From: Ilyonectria destructans
Taxonomy: Eukaryota; Ascomycota; Sordariomycetes; Hypocreales; Nectriaceae
DNA length: 64,000 nt
Direction: 5' to 3'
NCBI GenBank assembly: GCA_020740775.1
Contig: JAHEWK010000003.1
Coordinates: 682,001-746,000 of the forward strand
A model generated the notes under the pieces. It was not told the DNA's origin and ran no database searches. It worked only from the letters and a program-made list of their open reading frames with translations. Shown one piece after another: positions 46,901-58,169 of the stretch. Position 1 is the stretch's first letter. Every line of letters starts with the position of its first letter. A program made the translations under genes and the position numbers.

Positions 46901-47028
46901 TGGGGTCAGGCGGTGTCCCGGACACGGGCCGGTGTGATTGCTCGATTTTCTTTGTCAAGATGTTATTTCGCAGCTAAACCTTTGGAGGTGAAGTACGCCA
47001 CGTCATGAAACTCACGATCCTCTAAAGG
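46362..47028. promoter_or_regulatory. Four paired CCT-N4-AGG palindromic sites (candidate operators)
   Basis: CCTTTGGAGG occurs at 46570-46579, 46791-46800 and 46979-46988, each followed by CCTCTAAAGG at 46612-46621, 46833-46842 and 47019-47028. Distances between left ends are 42, 42 and 40 bp, about four helical turns. Unit 1 has a degenerate pair (46362-46371 and 46392-46401, 30 bp apart). Each site is a CCT-N4-AGG palindrome, and the two sites are near reverse complements of each other. The fourth pair lies outside the tandem repeats but keeps the spacing, which argues for selection. Confidence 0.55.
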
Positions 47029-47334
47029 TAGTTGTAAGCGCGAACGCCGGACCTAGACTCGCTTAACAACATCAAAATTATTCATGATGTCCGGTCCCTA
47101 TGACTCAAGCATTTATTCTAGGATTTCAGAAATTCACATTTAAGACGGTTGTCTTGTGTTTTTGAGACTAGACAATCAAGATCTGCTCAGTTGCACGTGA
47201 TTGCAGCGATTAAATCACGACAACATTCTTCTTCTTTTCGCCGTTCTATCTTTCTCCAAAAATTTCTCCACAATCAACCTCGCTCTTGTTCAGTAGTCTA
47301 CTATTTGTGGGCCTACACATTCCTATCCGAAAAC

Positions 47335-49552
47335 ATGACAATGACTATTCACCCTTTCGATCCTCTCCAGCCCGAGGAGATAGCCCGGGTATGTCCTCTG
47401 AAAATATGCCCCGACGACTAGTGTTGACAACATTACTTCACTAGGCCGCCGAAATTGTGCGCCCCGTGTTCTCTGGAAGTGGCCTTAACTTCCGGGTCAT
47501 CACCCTCCAAGAGCCACCCAAAAATGCCATGATTGGGTTCCTCGAGAACGAACACCGCAAGCAGCCGGAACTTCAAGGACCTGTTCGATGTGCACGTGTC
47601 GAGGTTATCGCCAAGGCCCAAAACGGCAAGCCCGAGTTGTTCGAGCTTCGTGTCAACCTTGACAACAAGAAGATCATGTTCAAACAACGGCTCGAGGGCA
47701 AGCACTCTTATATAGACTCGTCTTATATGAGTGAAGTAGAGGCGGCTTGCTTGGCTGATAAGCGAGTGCAAGAGGAGATTCGCAAGTTAAAGCTCCCTAA
47801 AGGGTCGACCGCCATCGTCGAGCCTTGGGCATATGCCACGGATGGAATGAACGACATGTCCGAGCGTATCACTATGGTAAAAGCCCTCCCCAGTCCTTTT
47901 TAATTATGTATTAACGCACTCGCAGTGCTGGTTTTACTGCCGTCATCTCGAACACCCTGACGCCAACTATTATGCGTACCCACTCGACGTCTGCGCAGAG
48001 GTATCGGAGAAACTCCAGGTCATTCGGGTTTACCGCCTCCCCGGCGCACCGGATGAGCGAATCAACAATGACGACTGCCCTTACGATCGCCGTAAGATCC
48101 ACGCAACTTCGGCCAGCGAGTATCACCCGGATTTAAGGCCAAGCCCACGGACGACGACGAAGCCATACCAGGTGGTGCAACCGGAGGGCCCATCCTTCAA
48201 GATCCGGGGCAACCAGTTAAGCTGGGAGAAATGGAACTTCCGTGTTGGTTTCAACTATCGCGAGGGCATTACGCTCCATGATATTTGCTATGATGGCCGG
48301 AGCCTCTTCTATCGCCTCTCCCTTGCCGAGATGTTCGTACCGTATGGCGACCCTCGAGCCCCATACCCACGCAAGGCTGCCTTTGATCTCGGCAACGATG
48401 GTGCTGGAATTAATGCCAATAATCTCAAGCTCGGGTGTGACTGCCTAGGTGATACTTGCCAATCCTCGGCTGATGACTCTTTATTAACGCATTAGGATAA
48501 TAGGAACGATTAAATACTTCGATGCGTGGCACAATACCCAGTCCGGAGAGCCTCTGAAGCTCCCCAACGTCATCTGCTGCCATGAGCAAGACGACGGTAT
48601 CCTCTGGAAACACACCAACTTCCGTACCGGAAACGCGGTGGTTACCCGATCCCGTATCCTCGTACTCCAGACCATCATCACGGTTAGCAACTACGAATAC
48701 ATCTTTGCCTTCCACTTTACCCAAGACGCATCTATCTTCTACGAGGTCCGCGCCACAGGCATCTTGTCTACCGTGCCCCACCACCTTGGACAAAAAGACA
48801 AGCTCCCTTACGGCACGATCGTTGCACCCGGAGTCATGGCGCCTTACCATCAACATATGTTCAGCCTCCGTATCGATCCCGCTATCGATGGTCATAAGAA
48901 TACGCTGTCGATTGAGGAGTCGAAGCCGATGCCACTCGATGATCCAACAGTACACAACCCTTTCGGTGTGGGCTATTATACCGAGAATCGTTACGTCGAG
49001 CAGGAAGGCGGCTTTGACCTCGACATCAGCAAGGCTCGTGTGTTCAAGTTCTTGAATGAAAACAAGATCAACCCTATTACTGGAACGCCCGTTGGGTTCA
49101 AGTTGATTCCCCAGCCTAGCCAGATGCTACTATCGCATCCAGGCTCATATCACGCAAAGCGATCCGAATTCGGCCAGCACGCTGTCTGGGTCACCCGGTA
49201 TGAAGACGATGACCATTTCCCTTCAGGTCGGCACACTATGCAATCCTCGGGTGGCGACGGCATCGCTTCTGCAATCCAGAAGCGGAAGCAGGATGCCACA
49301 GGTGCTACTCAGTCGATACGAAACGCAGACATTGTCGTCTGGCATACCTTTGGTTCAACCCACAACCCCCGTATCGAGGACTGGCCGGTCATGCCAAATG
49401 AGAAAATGATTGTTGGCCTCAAGCCAATCAACTTCTTTACGGGAAATCCAGCTTTAGATGTGGCTGTCTCAACGCAAGAAAAGAACAAGAGTGTCTTGTA
49501 TGATGAGGACGCGGAGTCCAAACCAGATGTATGCTGTGGTTCCCGTCTATAG
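47335..49552 (+). CDS. Copper amine oxidase (TPQ enzyme) with PTS1
   Basis: Primary-amine oxidase of 685 residues. Exons 47335-47388, 47445-47876, 47926-48448 and 48504-49552; phases agree. It oxidises primary amines with O2 to aldehyde, NH3 and H2O2, using Cu2+ and topaquinone. The TPQ precursor Tyr is in VSNYEY at about 399, the general-base Asp in FDLGNDGAG at about 316. Copper ligands are the HQH pair at about 451-453 and a third His in FGSTHNPR. N2/N3 domains precede the catalytic beta-sandwich, as in the Hansenula/Aspergillus enzymes. It ends in CCGSRL: SRL is a PTS1, placing it in peroxisomes, where catalase removes H2O2. The acceptor at 48503 lies only a few bases after another AG; phase decides it. 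Intact. Confidence 0.92.
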
Positions 49553-49928
49553 AAAGGTTTTGGTAAATTAGAAATCGGGATAGATTAAATTCCTCAGGTG
49601 ACTCTCTTTGACCTTTTCACTCTTTCAATACAAAGTTCCCTCAAGTCTAATTCATGCGCACCAAGCCTGAGCAGGGGGTATTGTTAACAGGCACCGCTCA
49701 TGATAGCTTACGTGTCACTTCGGTTTCGTCTTATAATACTTAAGTCTGTACCTAAAAAAGCATATTACTTTTGCATTCTCTTCCCCATTTACGCAGTGTC
49801 CTAAAAGTATGCATGACGGTCACTCACTCAAGTCTAATACACCCAATAGATCTTACCCAAAAGGCTTCGATGCTAATTTATGTGTACTTTCCTTAATTCT
49901 TACTTTATCCTATACCATCGATGCTGCT

Positions 49929-49958
49929 TGTCAGACGGAGATATATCTCCGTCTGACA
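49929..49958. repeat. 30-bp perfect palindrome
   Basis: Perfectly self-complementary with its centre between 49943 and 49944; arms begin TGTCAGACGG. The TGTCAGAC half recurs as a direct copy at 49979-49986. It could form a cruciform or mark an element boundary. Confidence 0.8.
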
Positions 49959-50000
49959 CTGCTCAGTAGCTTCATCAGTGTCAGACAGCCTGATAGGGAC

Positions 50001-50290
50001 TGTTGGAATCTGACCTATCACATAACTGACGATCTTACGATATCTGGAACGGCTTCCAGACCGGCTGCTAGGAATCCGGTCTGGACCAGGTCTCAAGGGC
50101 CCGGCTGCTAGGAATCCGGTCTGGACCAAGTCTCAGGGCTCCGGCAGGTAGGTCTTCCGGCCTCAGACCTCCGGACCTCGGGCCCGGAGGCCCCCGGAGG
50201 CCGACCTCATCCTCATCTATAAGACCGATCCCTAGCCCTTCAATAGATAGAGAAATCAAGCAATTCCATCGTCACTAAAGCTGTCTCAAC
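50001..50290. mobile_element. Possible solo LTR of a Copia-type element
   Basis: Begins TGTTGGAATC, a common start of Copia LTRs. It contains two 40-bp tandem units (50061-50100 and 50101-50140), then a TATAAGACC promoter-like sequence at about 50218, and near its end AGAGAAATCAAGCAATTCC, a style often seen at LTR R/U5 borders. No target-site duplication, primer-binding site or internal coding region was found, so the call is tentative. Confidence 0.3.
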
Positions 50291-51269
50291 CAATCCATCC
50301 TTCGTCTGATAATCAGCGAACTAGCGACCAAATTTGTCATTCCGGTCCTGGCCCGGACCTGAGAAGCTCCCTTACCTCGGAGGCAGTACAGTACACCAAA
50401 ATAATCTTCGTCTCGTGAAATGAACTCCGACAGCGGCGAATGCTTGATATGCAATCCAATTAGAGGCTTCAATTCTTGGTTTCTAGGAAGTACTGGGTAG
50501 GTGAAATTCAATTTCGGGGCAGAATCCAGGGATCGTGCTCACTGATAAGGGAGTGTTAGGCGCCTATCTCCCTTGGGGTACAGCGGACCAAGTGGGGACT
50601 TGGTAATTTACTAAGTTAAATCACCGGGTAATTAATCCAATATTACCCGGTCCTGGCCTCGCTCGATTACCTGTCCAAGATAAGGTCCAATTGCCGGTCG
50701 GAACAGATTGTTGGTGGCGAACTCCAATCATCAAGATATTACATTATTTCATGTATCACATCAAAACGCTCAAAATACCAATCACGCTTGCTCCAATGTG
50801 CAGCCATGTAGTATTTTATAGATGACAAATAGCTCAAACTGGGCTCGCGGCGGGAACTACATCAGCGGTCGTATCACTGCAGTGTGCTTGCTTTCCTGCA
50901 CCTGTGTATGCGAGTGCCTCATTCAGCATGGCTCAACTTAACGAACTGAAAAAGGAAAGCGTAGGAGAGACTATCTTAAAGCTTGGTATCAGTTTATCAC
51001 TTAAACTAGCTGGGGCAACGCCGACCGGGAGCCAAGACCCGGTAACTTGCCGGTTATGACGTCACTGCGTTCATCGGACAGATCCCCCCCTCGTTATGGG
51101 TGTGTATGCTTCGTACTAGTGCATGGTTCGCAGCAATACCCCAGGCCTAGCTACCAATTTCGTATTCCTCCCTCAAATTGTATTACTTTTTGCTTTTTCC
51201 AGAGTTGCGCAGAAGTCGCAGACTTAATAGGGCCAGTCGACAATAACTCTCAAAGTGGTAGAAAGCACC

Positions 51270-53601
51270 ATGGCTCCAGCCCATGGTAAAAGAGCAAGTC
51301 GAGCGTTAGTTTATCCGTCCGATCTTCGGGAGCTTGGCTGATGATCACAGGTGCGACCGGTGTCGACGCCTCAAGGAGCGGTGTAACGGATCCGCACCCT
51401 GTGCAAGATGTCAAAAGAGCGGCTGCGAGTGCCTGTTCACCAAAGATGTCAAGCGGCGTGGTCGACCACGTAAGGCAAACAACAGATTCGTCGGTTCAGA
51501 ACTGCCCGTGGATCCAATATTCTTCTTTGACGTGGAGAGAATCCGTGCTTTAGAACGGGTTGTGCTCTTCTTCACGGGAGTTGACCATCTCAGCAAAGAG
51601 AATCTCCAAGATGTCCTCGATTCCCTTCCAAACGAGACGGATGAGCCATCACCTGAGCGTCCTGTTCATCCAGAAAACGAAAACACACAGGTGGCATCAC
51701 CAACGATGACTGGTAAGTTATGTGCGGACCGTAGTCTGTTGATGCGATAGAGAAATGAGAGTGTACCATGCTAAATGTTTAAGACTCTGAGAATTTCTCT
51801 CATTCACAATTCTCTCAACGTCTTCAACAGACAGTCGCTGCTCAACTGGAAGAGAGTTCGACTATTATGGTATGCTGCCAAAAAAGAACACAATTCTTAT
51901 GCTGAAAATACTGATATTCGATTACCTACAGAGTTCTGCCATGAGCACGATATCCACCGAAGCTTCTCCTTCGTCGCAGCTACTCTCTCATAATGTCGTT
52001 ATTGTTGACGTCGTATCTTCATTTCCAACCCTCGATACCGCATTGTCTCTCATCAGCGTATTCTTCGAGTTCGGTCAAATGAACTACTTTTATCTTGATG
52101 AAGCTTCTCTAAGATCACAGCTCATCGACTTCTTTGACTATTCTCTTCCTTTGACCACACAGGAGGCCCCTTGGGTCTGCACTACTTTGATGGCGTTTGC
52201 CATTGGGGCACAGTTCGCACATCTGAAGAACACACATCGATCTCCAAACCAGGATTCTCGAGTCGAAGATATTTTCTTAGATGACGCTCTCGCCTTATCA
52301 TATTATCGCCAAGCGTCGAGATTAATACCAGATATTCTCGTGTTAGCAACACCGGAAAGTGTTCAGGCGCTGTTGTTATTAGGTTTCTACGTTCTCCCGC
52401 TCGATGATGCTGGTCTCTCTTCTACCTACTTTTCCATGGCTCTCAAGATCGCGACACAAAACGGCATGCACCTGAATGATCTCACAAAACACACAGCACG
52501 AGAAGTTGAGGTTCGAAGGAGGATATGGTTGACTACTTTCATGCTGGACAGGTGAGAGAATTTCACAGCCGCCAACTCGTTGCTAATGGATGTGGTAGGC
52601 GCATATCTGTCCTTCATGGAAAACACATAACCATCATGCGATCAAACCTCCCCACCTTGATGCCATTTGGCAGTGTTGAGGTGTCTAGTTGCGGGCGGGT
52701 CGATACGCTTCAAAATACAACGGCTATGGTACATTTGACCAACATGCTCGAAGATGCTCGGGATGCAATGTCAGTTAGCCTTCTTCTCTAGTGAAGATTT
52801 GCCTGCTTATTCAACTCTAGATTTGGAATTTGGGATGCAGAAGCATCTCGACGGAGTGAAAAGACTCAGAGGGCCCTCGAGATTCGGGACCAGCTTTTCG
52901 CATACTGGCAAGACCTGCCCGATGAAACAGTTTGCAAGGATCTTACCCCCGATAAACCACTCTTTCGACACAATGTTCACCTCGCCCTCACTTACCACAG
53001 CGTTCACATATTTATTGGCCGATCCTTTATCCTACGTCGATTGTATAACAAGCCAAGGGAACCCAATAAGTTGACTACGTCAGAAGCCGACCTAGTTGAC
53101 AGTTGCATCCAGAGCGCCGTGGCTTCGGTTGAATTGTGCCAGAAGCTTGAGGATCAGGTTAGGCTGTCCAGGTCCTCTTACATCGAGTTTACTTGTTGCC
53201 ATGCGGCGGTCTCAGCCCTTGTAGCAGAGTCCATCTCCAGCAAGACATGTCAATGGAAGAGTGTGACTAAACAAGGCCTTGGTTTATTGCGAACCATGCT
53301 AGTTGGTATCTTTTCCCGAACAGGTGAAAGGAAGGCTCTGGAGATACTGGAAATGGCAGTCGAACAGCTCCTTGACAACCACGACCGAGAGACCGCGGAA
53401 ATATCGAGCGGCAACCAGTATGAGGCGTTTCTCAAATGGGTTGAATTTGAGCAACATGTCCCAAATCGCATGATGTTGAGCACTATGAGGTGTGAAGGAG
53501 TGACACCTCTAGCCGGTGTTCCTTCCCCTAGTCGATGGGATGTAGAAGGGCTTCTAAACTCCTCCACGGATAGCCATAGCTTAGCTAAGGAATTAATATA
53601 G
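51270..53601 (+). CDS. Zn2Cys6 transcription factor with fungal-specific middle homology region
   Basis: Binuclear-cluster regulator of 684 residues. Exons 51270-51304, 51351-51712, 51784-51869, 51932-52551, 52599-52769 and 52821-53601; phases agree. The 35-nt first exon supplies MAPAHGKRASR. The cluster CDRCRRLKERCNGSAPC, ARCQ, then the last Cys of GCEC fits C-x2-C-x6-C-x5-C-x2-C-x6-C at residues 13-39. It is followed by a basic segment (KRRGRPRK). A fungal_TF_MHR domain spans roughly 200-450 (YRQASRLIPD, VQALLLLGFYVL, REVEVRRRIWLTTFMLDRRI, LHGK). It lies 1.7 kb downstream of the amine oxidase, same strand. It is a candidate regulator of the divergent dehydrogenase/oxidase pair, by location only. 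Confidence 0.88.
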
Positions 53602-53628
53602 AGTAGGGATATTCATAGTTCAGTAATA

Positions 53629-53887
53629 GAGTATTGCTATTCGCACACAAAAGAGACTCTTTCATGGAAGCTCTATCTACACGAATGTGCCTAATAGCGA
53701 TAGGCCTAGCCAAGGGGTCATTTGTAAGCGAAGAGCTTGTCTTTGTAAATCTAACCTAATAAATAAAAATTATTCGTAAGAGAGATAAATGCTAAAAAAA
53801 TAAAATATTAAAATAAATAAATAAATAAAGTATTATTGCCCTATCTAAGATCGGGGCATGTAGTTATGTGTGCGAATAGCAATACTC
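53629..53887. mobile_element. MITE-like element with 21-bp perfect terminal inverted repeats
   Basis: The arm at 53629-53649 starts GAGTATTGCTATTCGCACAC and its exact reverse complement occupies 53867-53887. The 259-bp interior is AT-rich, has no coding frame and includes an (AAAT)n run near 53810-53830. It sits 28 bp after the Zn2Cys6 stop codon. No clear target duplication is seen. A large transcript hairpin or terminator is the alternative. Confidence 0.55.
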
Positions 53888-54765
53888 ATCGAATAGGACG
53901 AGAGTCCAGGGTAACTACATTGAGATGAATCGTAAACAACCCGTGACACAGAACCTCTGTAATTTTGGCAATGCTCCATTAAAACAGTGTTTCAAGAATA
54001 CCACCCTGGTCAGTATGGGCCTGATAATAATTGGTTTTCCCGCTAAAAAAGCATAGACAGTATTGGTGTTAGTGGTTACATGACGCGTTCGTTGGGTCGA
54101 CTTTTCACTAGGTCTGAGGAGTTGTCAACGAATTGAACCCAACAGCATGGTTATTAGCGAGCTTTTCCCAAGCCAGGGCGTGATTGTTCTAGTCCGCCCC
54201 GTTAGAATACGGGAATTGACGCCACGGACGGAATACGGCACGGTGGAGGTTGGTTGGCCCACTCGTAATTCATCTGACGCGCGCAAGGATGCGGTATGGA
54301 CCCATTCTTCAGAGGCGCAGAGGCGCAGATCCCGTATCTCGGAGGGGGGAAGGAATGTTCCGTGCGTACCCCTGACTAAGCCACTTTTTTGGCTGGAGCT
54401 GGCACTTGGCCAGATATTGCGCCTGTGCCAACTGGCCTCCAAGCTCCTGAGCTAGCGTTTTCCTTTCGCGTCTTACAGCCTTCTCGCCGGCTTAATTCAC
54501 TCGAGGCCATTCGCATCTCAACCTCTGGCAGTTCCCACCTCGAGCCAGTCATTCCTCTGCTACAACACGGTCTGGGCCTTTGTTCCCGCCAATTCGCCAT
54601 CCTCGGAGCTCGAGACTGCGGCCTCCGCGCATTCGAAACCGCAGCCAGGCAACAGGTTAATTACCCAAGCTGACACCTCGCCTCCTCGCCTCCTCGACAC
54701 TCCCTTCTTCCACATCACATCGCCAATCTTCACATGAGATAGCTTCCTCCTCCACCCTCTTCAGG
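53888..54765. other. Intergenic, promoter of the TM9 gene
   Basis: 0.88 kb in which composition shifts from AT-rich to pyrimidine/GC-rich DNA approaching the TM9 start, as usual for highly expressed fungal genes. No gene or RNA recognised. Confidence 0.45.
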
Positions 54766-56756
54766 ATGCATTTCCGCGACTTCGCGCCCTCGGCGCTCCT
54801 CACCACGCTGCTCGCAGCCCCCCAGCTCGCGTCGGCCTTCTACCTCCCTGGCGTCGCGCCAACCTCGTACAAGCCCGGCGACAACGTCCCCCTATACGTC
54901 AACAGCATTAAGCCTGTCGCCGCGCCCCAGGACTCTCGATTGCACTCCGTCGTGTCCTACGACTACTACCACCCCGCCTTCCAGTTCTGTCAGCCCAAGG
55001 ATGGTCCCGAGTATGTGTCGGAGAGCCTGGGCAGCATCCTCTTCGGAGACCGTATCATGACCTCCCCCTTCGAGCTCAAGATGGGCCAGAACGAGACCTG
55101 CAAGTCCCTCTGCAAGGCTACATACAAGAAGGAGAACGTGAAGTTCGTCAAGAAGCGCATTGAGCAGGGCTACAGCCTGAACTGGCTCGTCGACGGGCTC
55201 CCTGCCGGTCAGCAGATCCAGGACCAGCTCACTGGAAGCATTTTCTACAGCTCCGGCTTCTTGCTCGGACAGGACGATGACAACGATAACATCCTTTTCA
55301 ACAACCACTACGAAATCATTGTCGAGTACCACGAGGTCAACAAGGACCCAAACCAGCTCCGCGTTGTTGGCGTTGTTGTCCAGCCCTACTCCAACCAGTA
55401 TGGCAGCAAGGTCGACTGCAACGTCGATAGCCAGCCCATTGTCTTTGGCGGCCAGGACGGCAAGTCCCAGGATATCCAGTTCAGCTACAGCGTGTACTGG
55501 CGCAAGTCTGACACTGCTTGGGCCACTCGATGGGACAAGTACCTGCACGTCTTTGACCCCAAGATCCACTGGTTCTGGCTCATCGATACCGCCATCATTG
55601 TCGTCATTCTCGTCCTCACTGTCATGTCCATCCTGGTCCGAGCCCTGAAGAAGGATATTGCTCGCTACAACCGCCTCGACCAGCTCGATCTTGACGACCT
55701 TGGTAGCAACGGCGCGCTCGAGGATGGTGGCGTTCAGGAAGACTCCGGCTGGAAGCTCGTCCACGGCGATGTCTTCCGAAGTCCTTCGCGACCCCTTCTC
55801 CTCTCCGTCTTTGCCGGAAACGGCGCGCAACTTTTCGTCATGACTGGCTGCACCATCATCTTCGCTCTTCTTGGCTTCCTGTCTCCCTCCAACCGTGGAT
55901 CTCTGGGCACCATCATGATTCTCCTGTACACTGTCCTTGGCTTCGTCGGCGGTTACGTCTCTGCTAGAACCTACAAGGCTTGGCAGGGCGAGAAGTGGAA
56001 GCTCAACATCATGCTTACCCCCATTCTTGTTCCCGCCATTGTCTTCGGAGCCTTCTTCCTCTTGGATCTCTTCCTGTGGGCCAAGGAGTCCTCCGGTGCT
56101 GTTCCCTTCACCACCATGCTCGTCATCGTCGCTATCTGGTTCATCATTTCCATCCCTCTGTCTTTCGCCGGTTCTTGGCTTGGATTCCGCGCTCCTCAGT
56201 TTGAGGCTCCCGTGCGCACCAACCAGATCCCTCGCCAGATCCCCCCTGTCACCACCTACCTCAAGCCCTTCCCTAGCATGCTGATTGTTGGTCTCCTGCC
56301 TTTTGGTGCCATCTTCGTTGAGCTCTACTTCATCATGAGCTCCATTTGGTTCAGCAGAATCTATTACATGTTTGGATTCCTCTTCCTCTGCTACGGCCTC
56401 ATGATTGTGGTTTGTGCCGCTGTCACTATCCTCATGGTATACTTCCTGCTTTGCTCCGAGGAGTACAACTGGCAATGGAGATCCTTCCTCGCTGCTGGTA
56501 TGAGCGGTGGATACATCTTCCTCAACTGCCTGCTTTACCTCGTCACCAAGGTTCAGCTGGGCGGCCTGGCCGGTACTGTTCTCTACATCGGCTACAGTGC
56601 CATCATCTCCTTCCTCTTTTTCATCCTTGCTGGTGTGTACTCTAACACATTAATGGTTACTATTGTATCATTGGCTAACAATTCCCAGGCTCCATTGGCT
56701 ACTTCTCAAGTTGGTGGTTCGTCCGCAAGATCTATGCTTCCATCAAGATCGACTAA
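54766..56756 (+). CDS. TM9/EMP70 (nonaspanin) endomembrane protein
   Basis: Transmembrane-9 superfamily protein of 644 residues. Exon 1 is 54766-56632, the intron 56633-56688 and exon 2 56689-56756. Exon 2 must be spliced in: reading through gives an unrelated tail, whereas the splice gives SIGYFSSWWFVRKIYASIKI plus Asp, the conserved family C-terminus with the KxD Golgi-retention signal. A signal peptide covers about 1-24 (cleavage near QLASA-FYLPG), followed by a lumenal domain to about 270 and nine hydrophobic segments. TM9 proteins act in Golgi/endosome sorting and cell adhesion. Strong synonymous G/C bias suggests high expression and produces a long antisense frame. Core gene, intact. 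Confidence 0.92.
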
Positions 56757-57112
56757 GTACTGGGTACTCGGGAGGCCTAAGAAAGGCCACACAGATGAAG
56801 AGCTCATGATATCTGGAATCTGGAGAGTATGTAAGAACACATGTACGACCAGCGTCTAGGACTTGAGGTTCAAGTCATGGATTTTCTACCCGCGGTATGG
56901 GCTCGCTGGAGAAAGGTGACGGACGGCGTCGCGGAATATGTGGTGATATTTGGGTTTCGTATCGCTTGGCTGTAGACTTTTATCACTTAGAGGCGACAAA
57001 ACGACAAAAGTATTTGTACAAGCCCTGATTTATAGTTTAACCGTTGATGGGCGGGTATTCTACGTAGATGCCTGGTTGATCTAGGTATGTACCATTTTAG
57101 GTCTAGACTAGC
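56757..57112. other. Convergent 3' ends
   Basis: 356 bp between the TM9 stop and the Med4 stop. It should hold both 3' untranslated regions; no other feature seen. Confidence 0.45.
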
Positions 57113-58169
57113 TCAATCCTCATCATCATCGTCATCCAGATCATCCAAGTTGGTGAACTGGAACTGCTTCGTGGTCGCAGGCCCAGTAGGGGCCCTGTTC
57201 GCGCTGGGCTGGGCAGAAGCACCACCAGCGATGCTGGATCGGCGCCACGACTCCTGGTCTTTCTCGCGCTGGCGCTCGCGCTCCTGTCTGACGCGCTCTC
57301 TCTCCTCGCGCATCTTTCTTTCGCGCTCCTCCAGCTCGAGCCGCTCGTTCTCTTCCTTCTCCTTGCGTTCCTCTTCCTCACGTCGCTTGCGCTCTTCCTC
57401 CTCAACGGGATCATAGCCCTTGGGGTCAATGCCTTGCTCGGAGAGGACCTGGTTCGAGGCCAGAGACCCGGCACGAATCTTGTCCTCGAGCGGCCAGGGG
57501 AAAAAGAGCTGGCCTGACAGGGGGTTGAGGTACTGGCTCATAATCTCAGGCAAAACCGTATTGGCCGACATGGTGGTCTGTTGGGTAGGGGGCTCCGAAG
57601 TCATTTGCGGCGTCCCGTTCATGACGGCTGGGCTTTGAACCTGCGACGACGGGGGCGCGGAGGGCGTCATCACCGAGGGAGCCTGCGAGTCGGGCAGGGG
57701 CGTCTGGATGTCTGGGGAGGGCGGTAGGCCGTTGATGGTGCCGGCGGGGGGCATGGTGGTCTTGCTGATGCGGCGAGCATAGCTTAGAAGCTCCTCGTAT
57801 CCGATGGCATAGCTGGGCCCGGCGGGGAATGTGGTCGTCTGCGTGGTGACGATGTCCTTGCGCGTGGTAGCGAGGCTTGACAACGTCTCGCGAATCTGGG
57901 CGTCCAGAACGGTCGAGGACTCGCGCAGGTTCTGGATTCGAAGGTAGTTGTTCTGGTGGGTTTGGACTTGGGATCTCGTTAGTATCCTGCTGCCAGTCGA
58001 CGGGGAGGCGTCACGAGGTACCTTCTTCGAGACCTCTGCACAGCTCGTCGTCTGCAATCTCGAGTTCGCGGCCATAGGCGGTCGAGGGATGGTATTTCGT
58101 GACCGAGTCGATCAGACTCGTCAGTGCTTTTTCAAGGCGCTCAAAACGACCGTCGATGTGTGTATCCAT
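57113..58169 (-). CDS. MED4: Mediator complex subunit 4
   Basis: Mediator middle-module subunit of 333 residues, nuclear, bridging activators and RNA polymerase II. Exon 1 is 58022-58169 (start ATG 58167-58169, MDTHIDGRFERLEKALTSLI), the intron 57967-58021, and exon 2 57113-57966. The Med4 core is a coiled-coil N-terminus (residues 1-100, with LREsst...LSSLATTRKD) followed by the conserved FPAGPSYAIGYEELLSYARRIS and then FPWPLEDKIRAGSLAS. Between them is a Pro/Ser/Gln-rich linker. The C-terminus is a long charged Glu/Arg helix and an acidic DDLDDDDDED tail. It is divergent from QCR10 with 294 bp between starts. Intact. Confidence 0.9.

Larger units (their letters stand above)
46055..47334. 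promoter_or_regulatory. 1.28 kb divergent promoter of dehydrogenase and amine oxidase
   Basis: Non-coding region between two divergent start codons. It carries three tandem repeats and four pairs of CCT-N4-AGG sites (separate entries). No gene is hidden in it that I can see; the 46132-46314 and 46707-46895 frames are repeat sequence. Confidence 0.7.
49553..51269. other. Intergenic with repeat structures
   Basis: 1.7 kb between the amine oxidase and the Zn2Cys6 gene. It holds a 30-bp perfect palindrome, a 40-bp tandem duplication and a possible solo LTR (separate entries). No gene is supported; the 50275-50511 minus frame is not recognised. Confidence 0.45.

Noticed and set aside
54892..56475. 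527-codon open frame on the minus strand
   Set aside because: It lies wholly antisense to the TM9 gene, whose strong third-position G/C bias removes stops on the other strand. The translation is Asp/Glu/Val-rich with no domain.
56633..56859. TM9 reading frame continued without splicing
   Set aside because: The unspliced tail is unrelated to the family, whereas the splice restores the conserved C-terminus with KxD signal.
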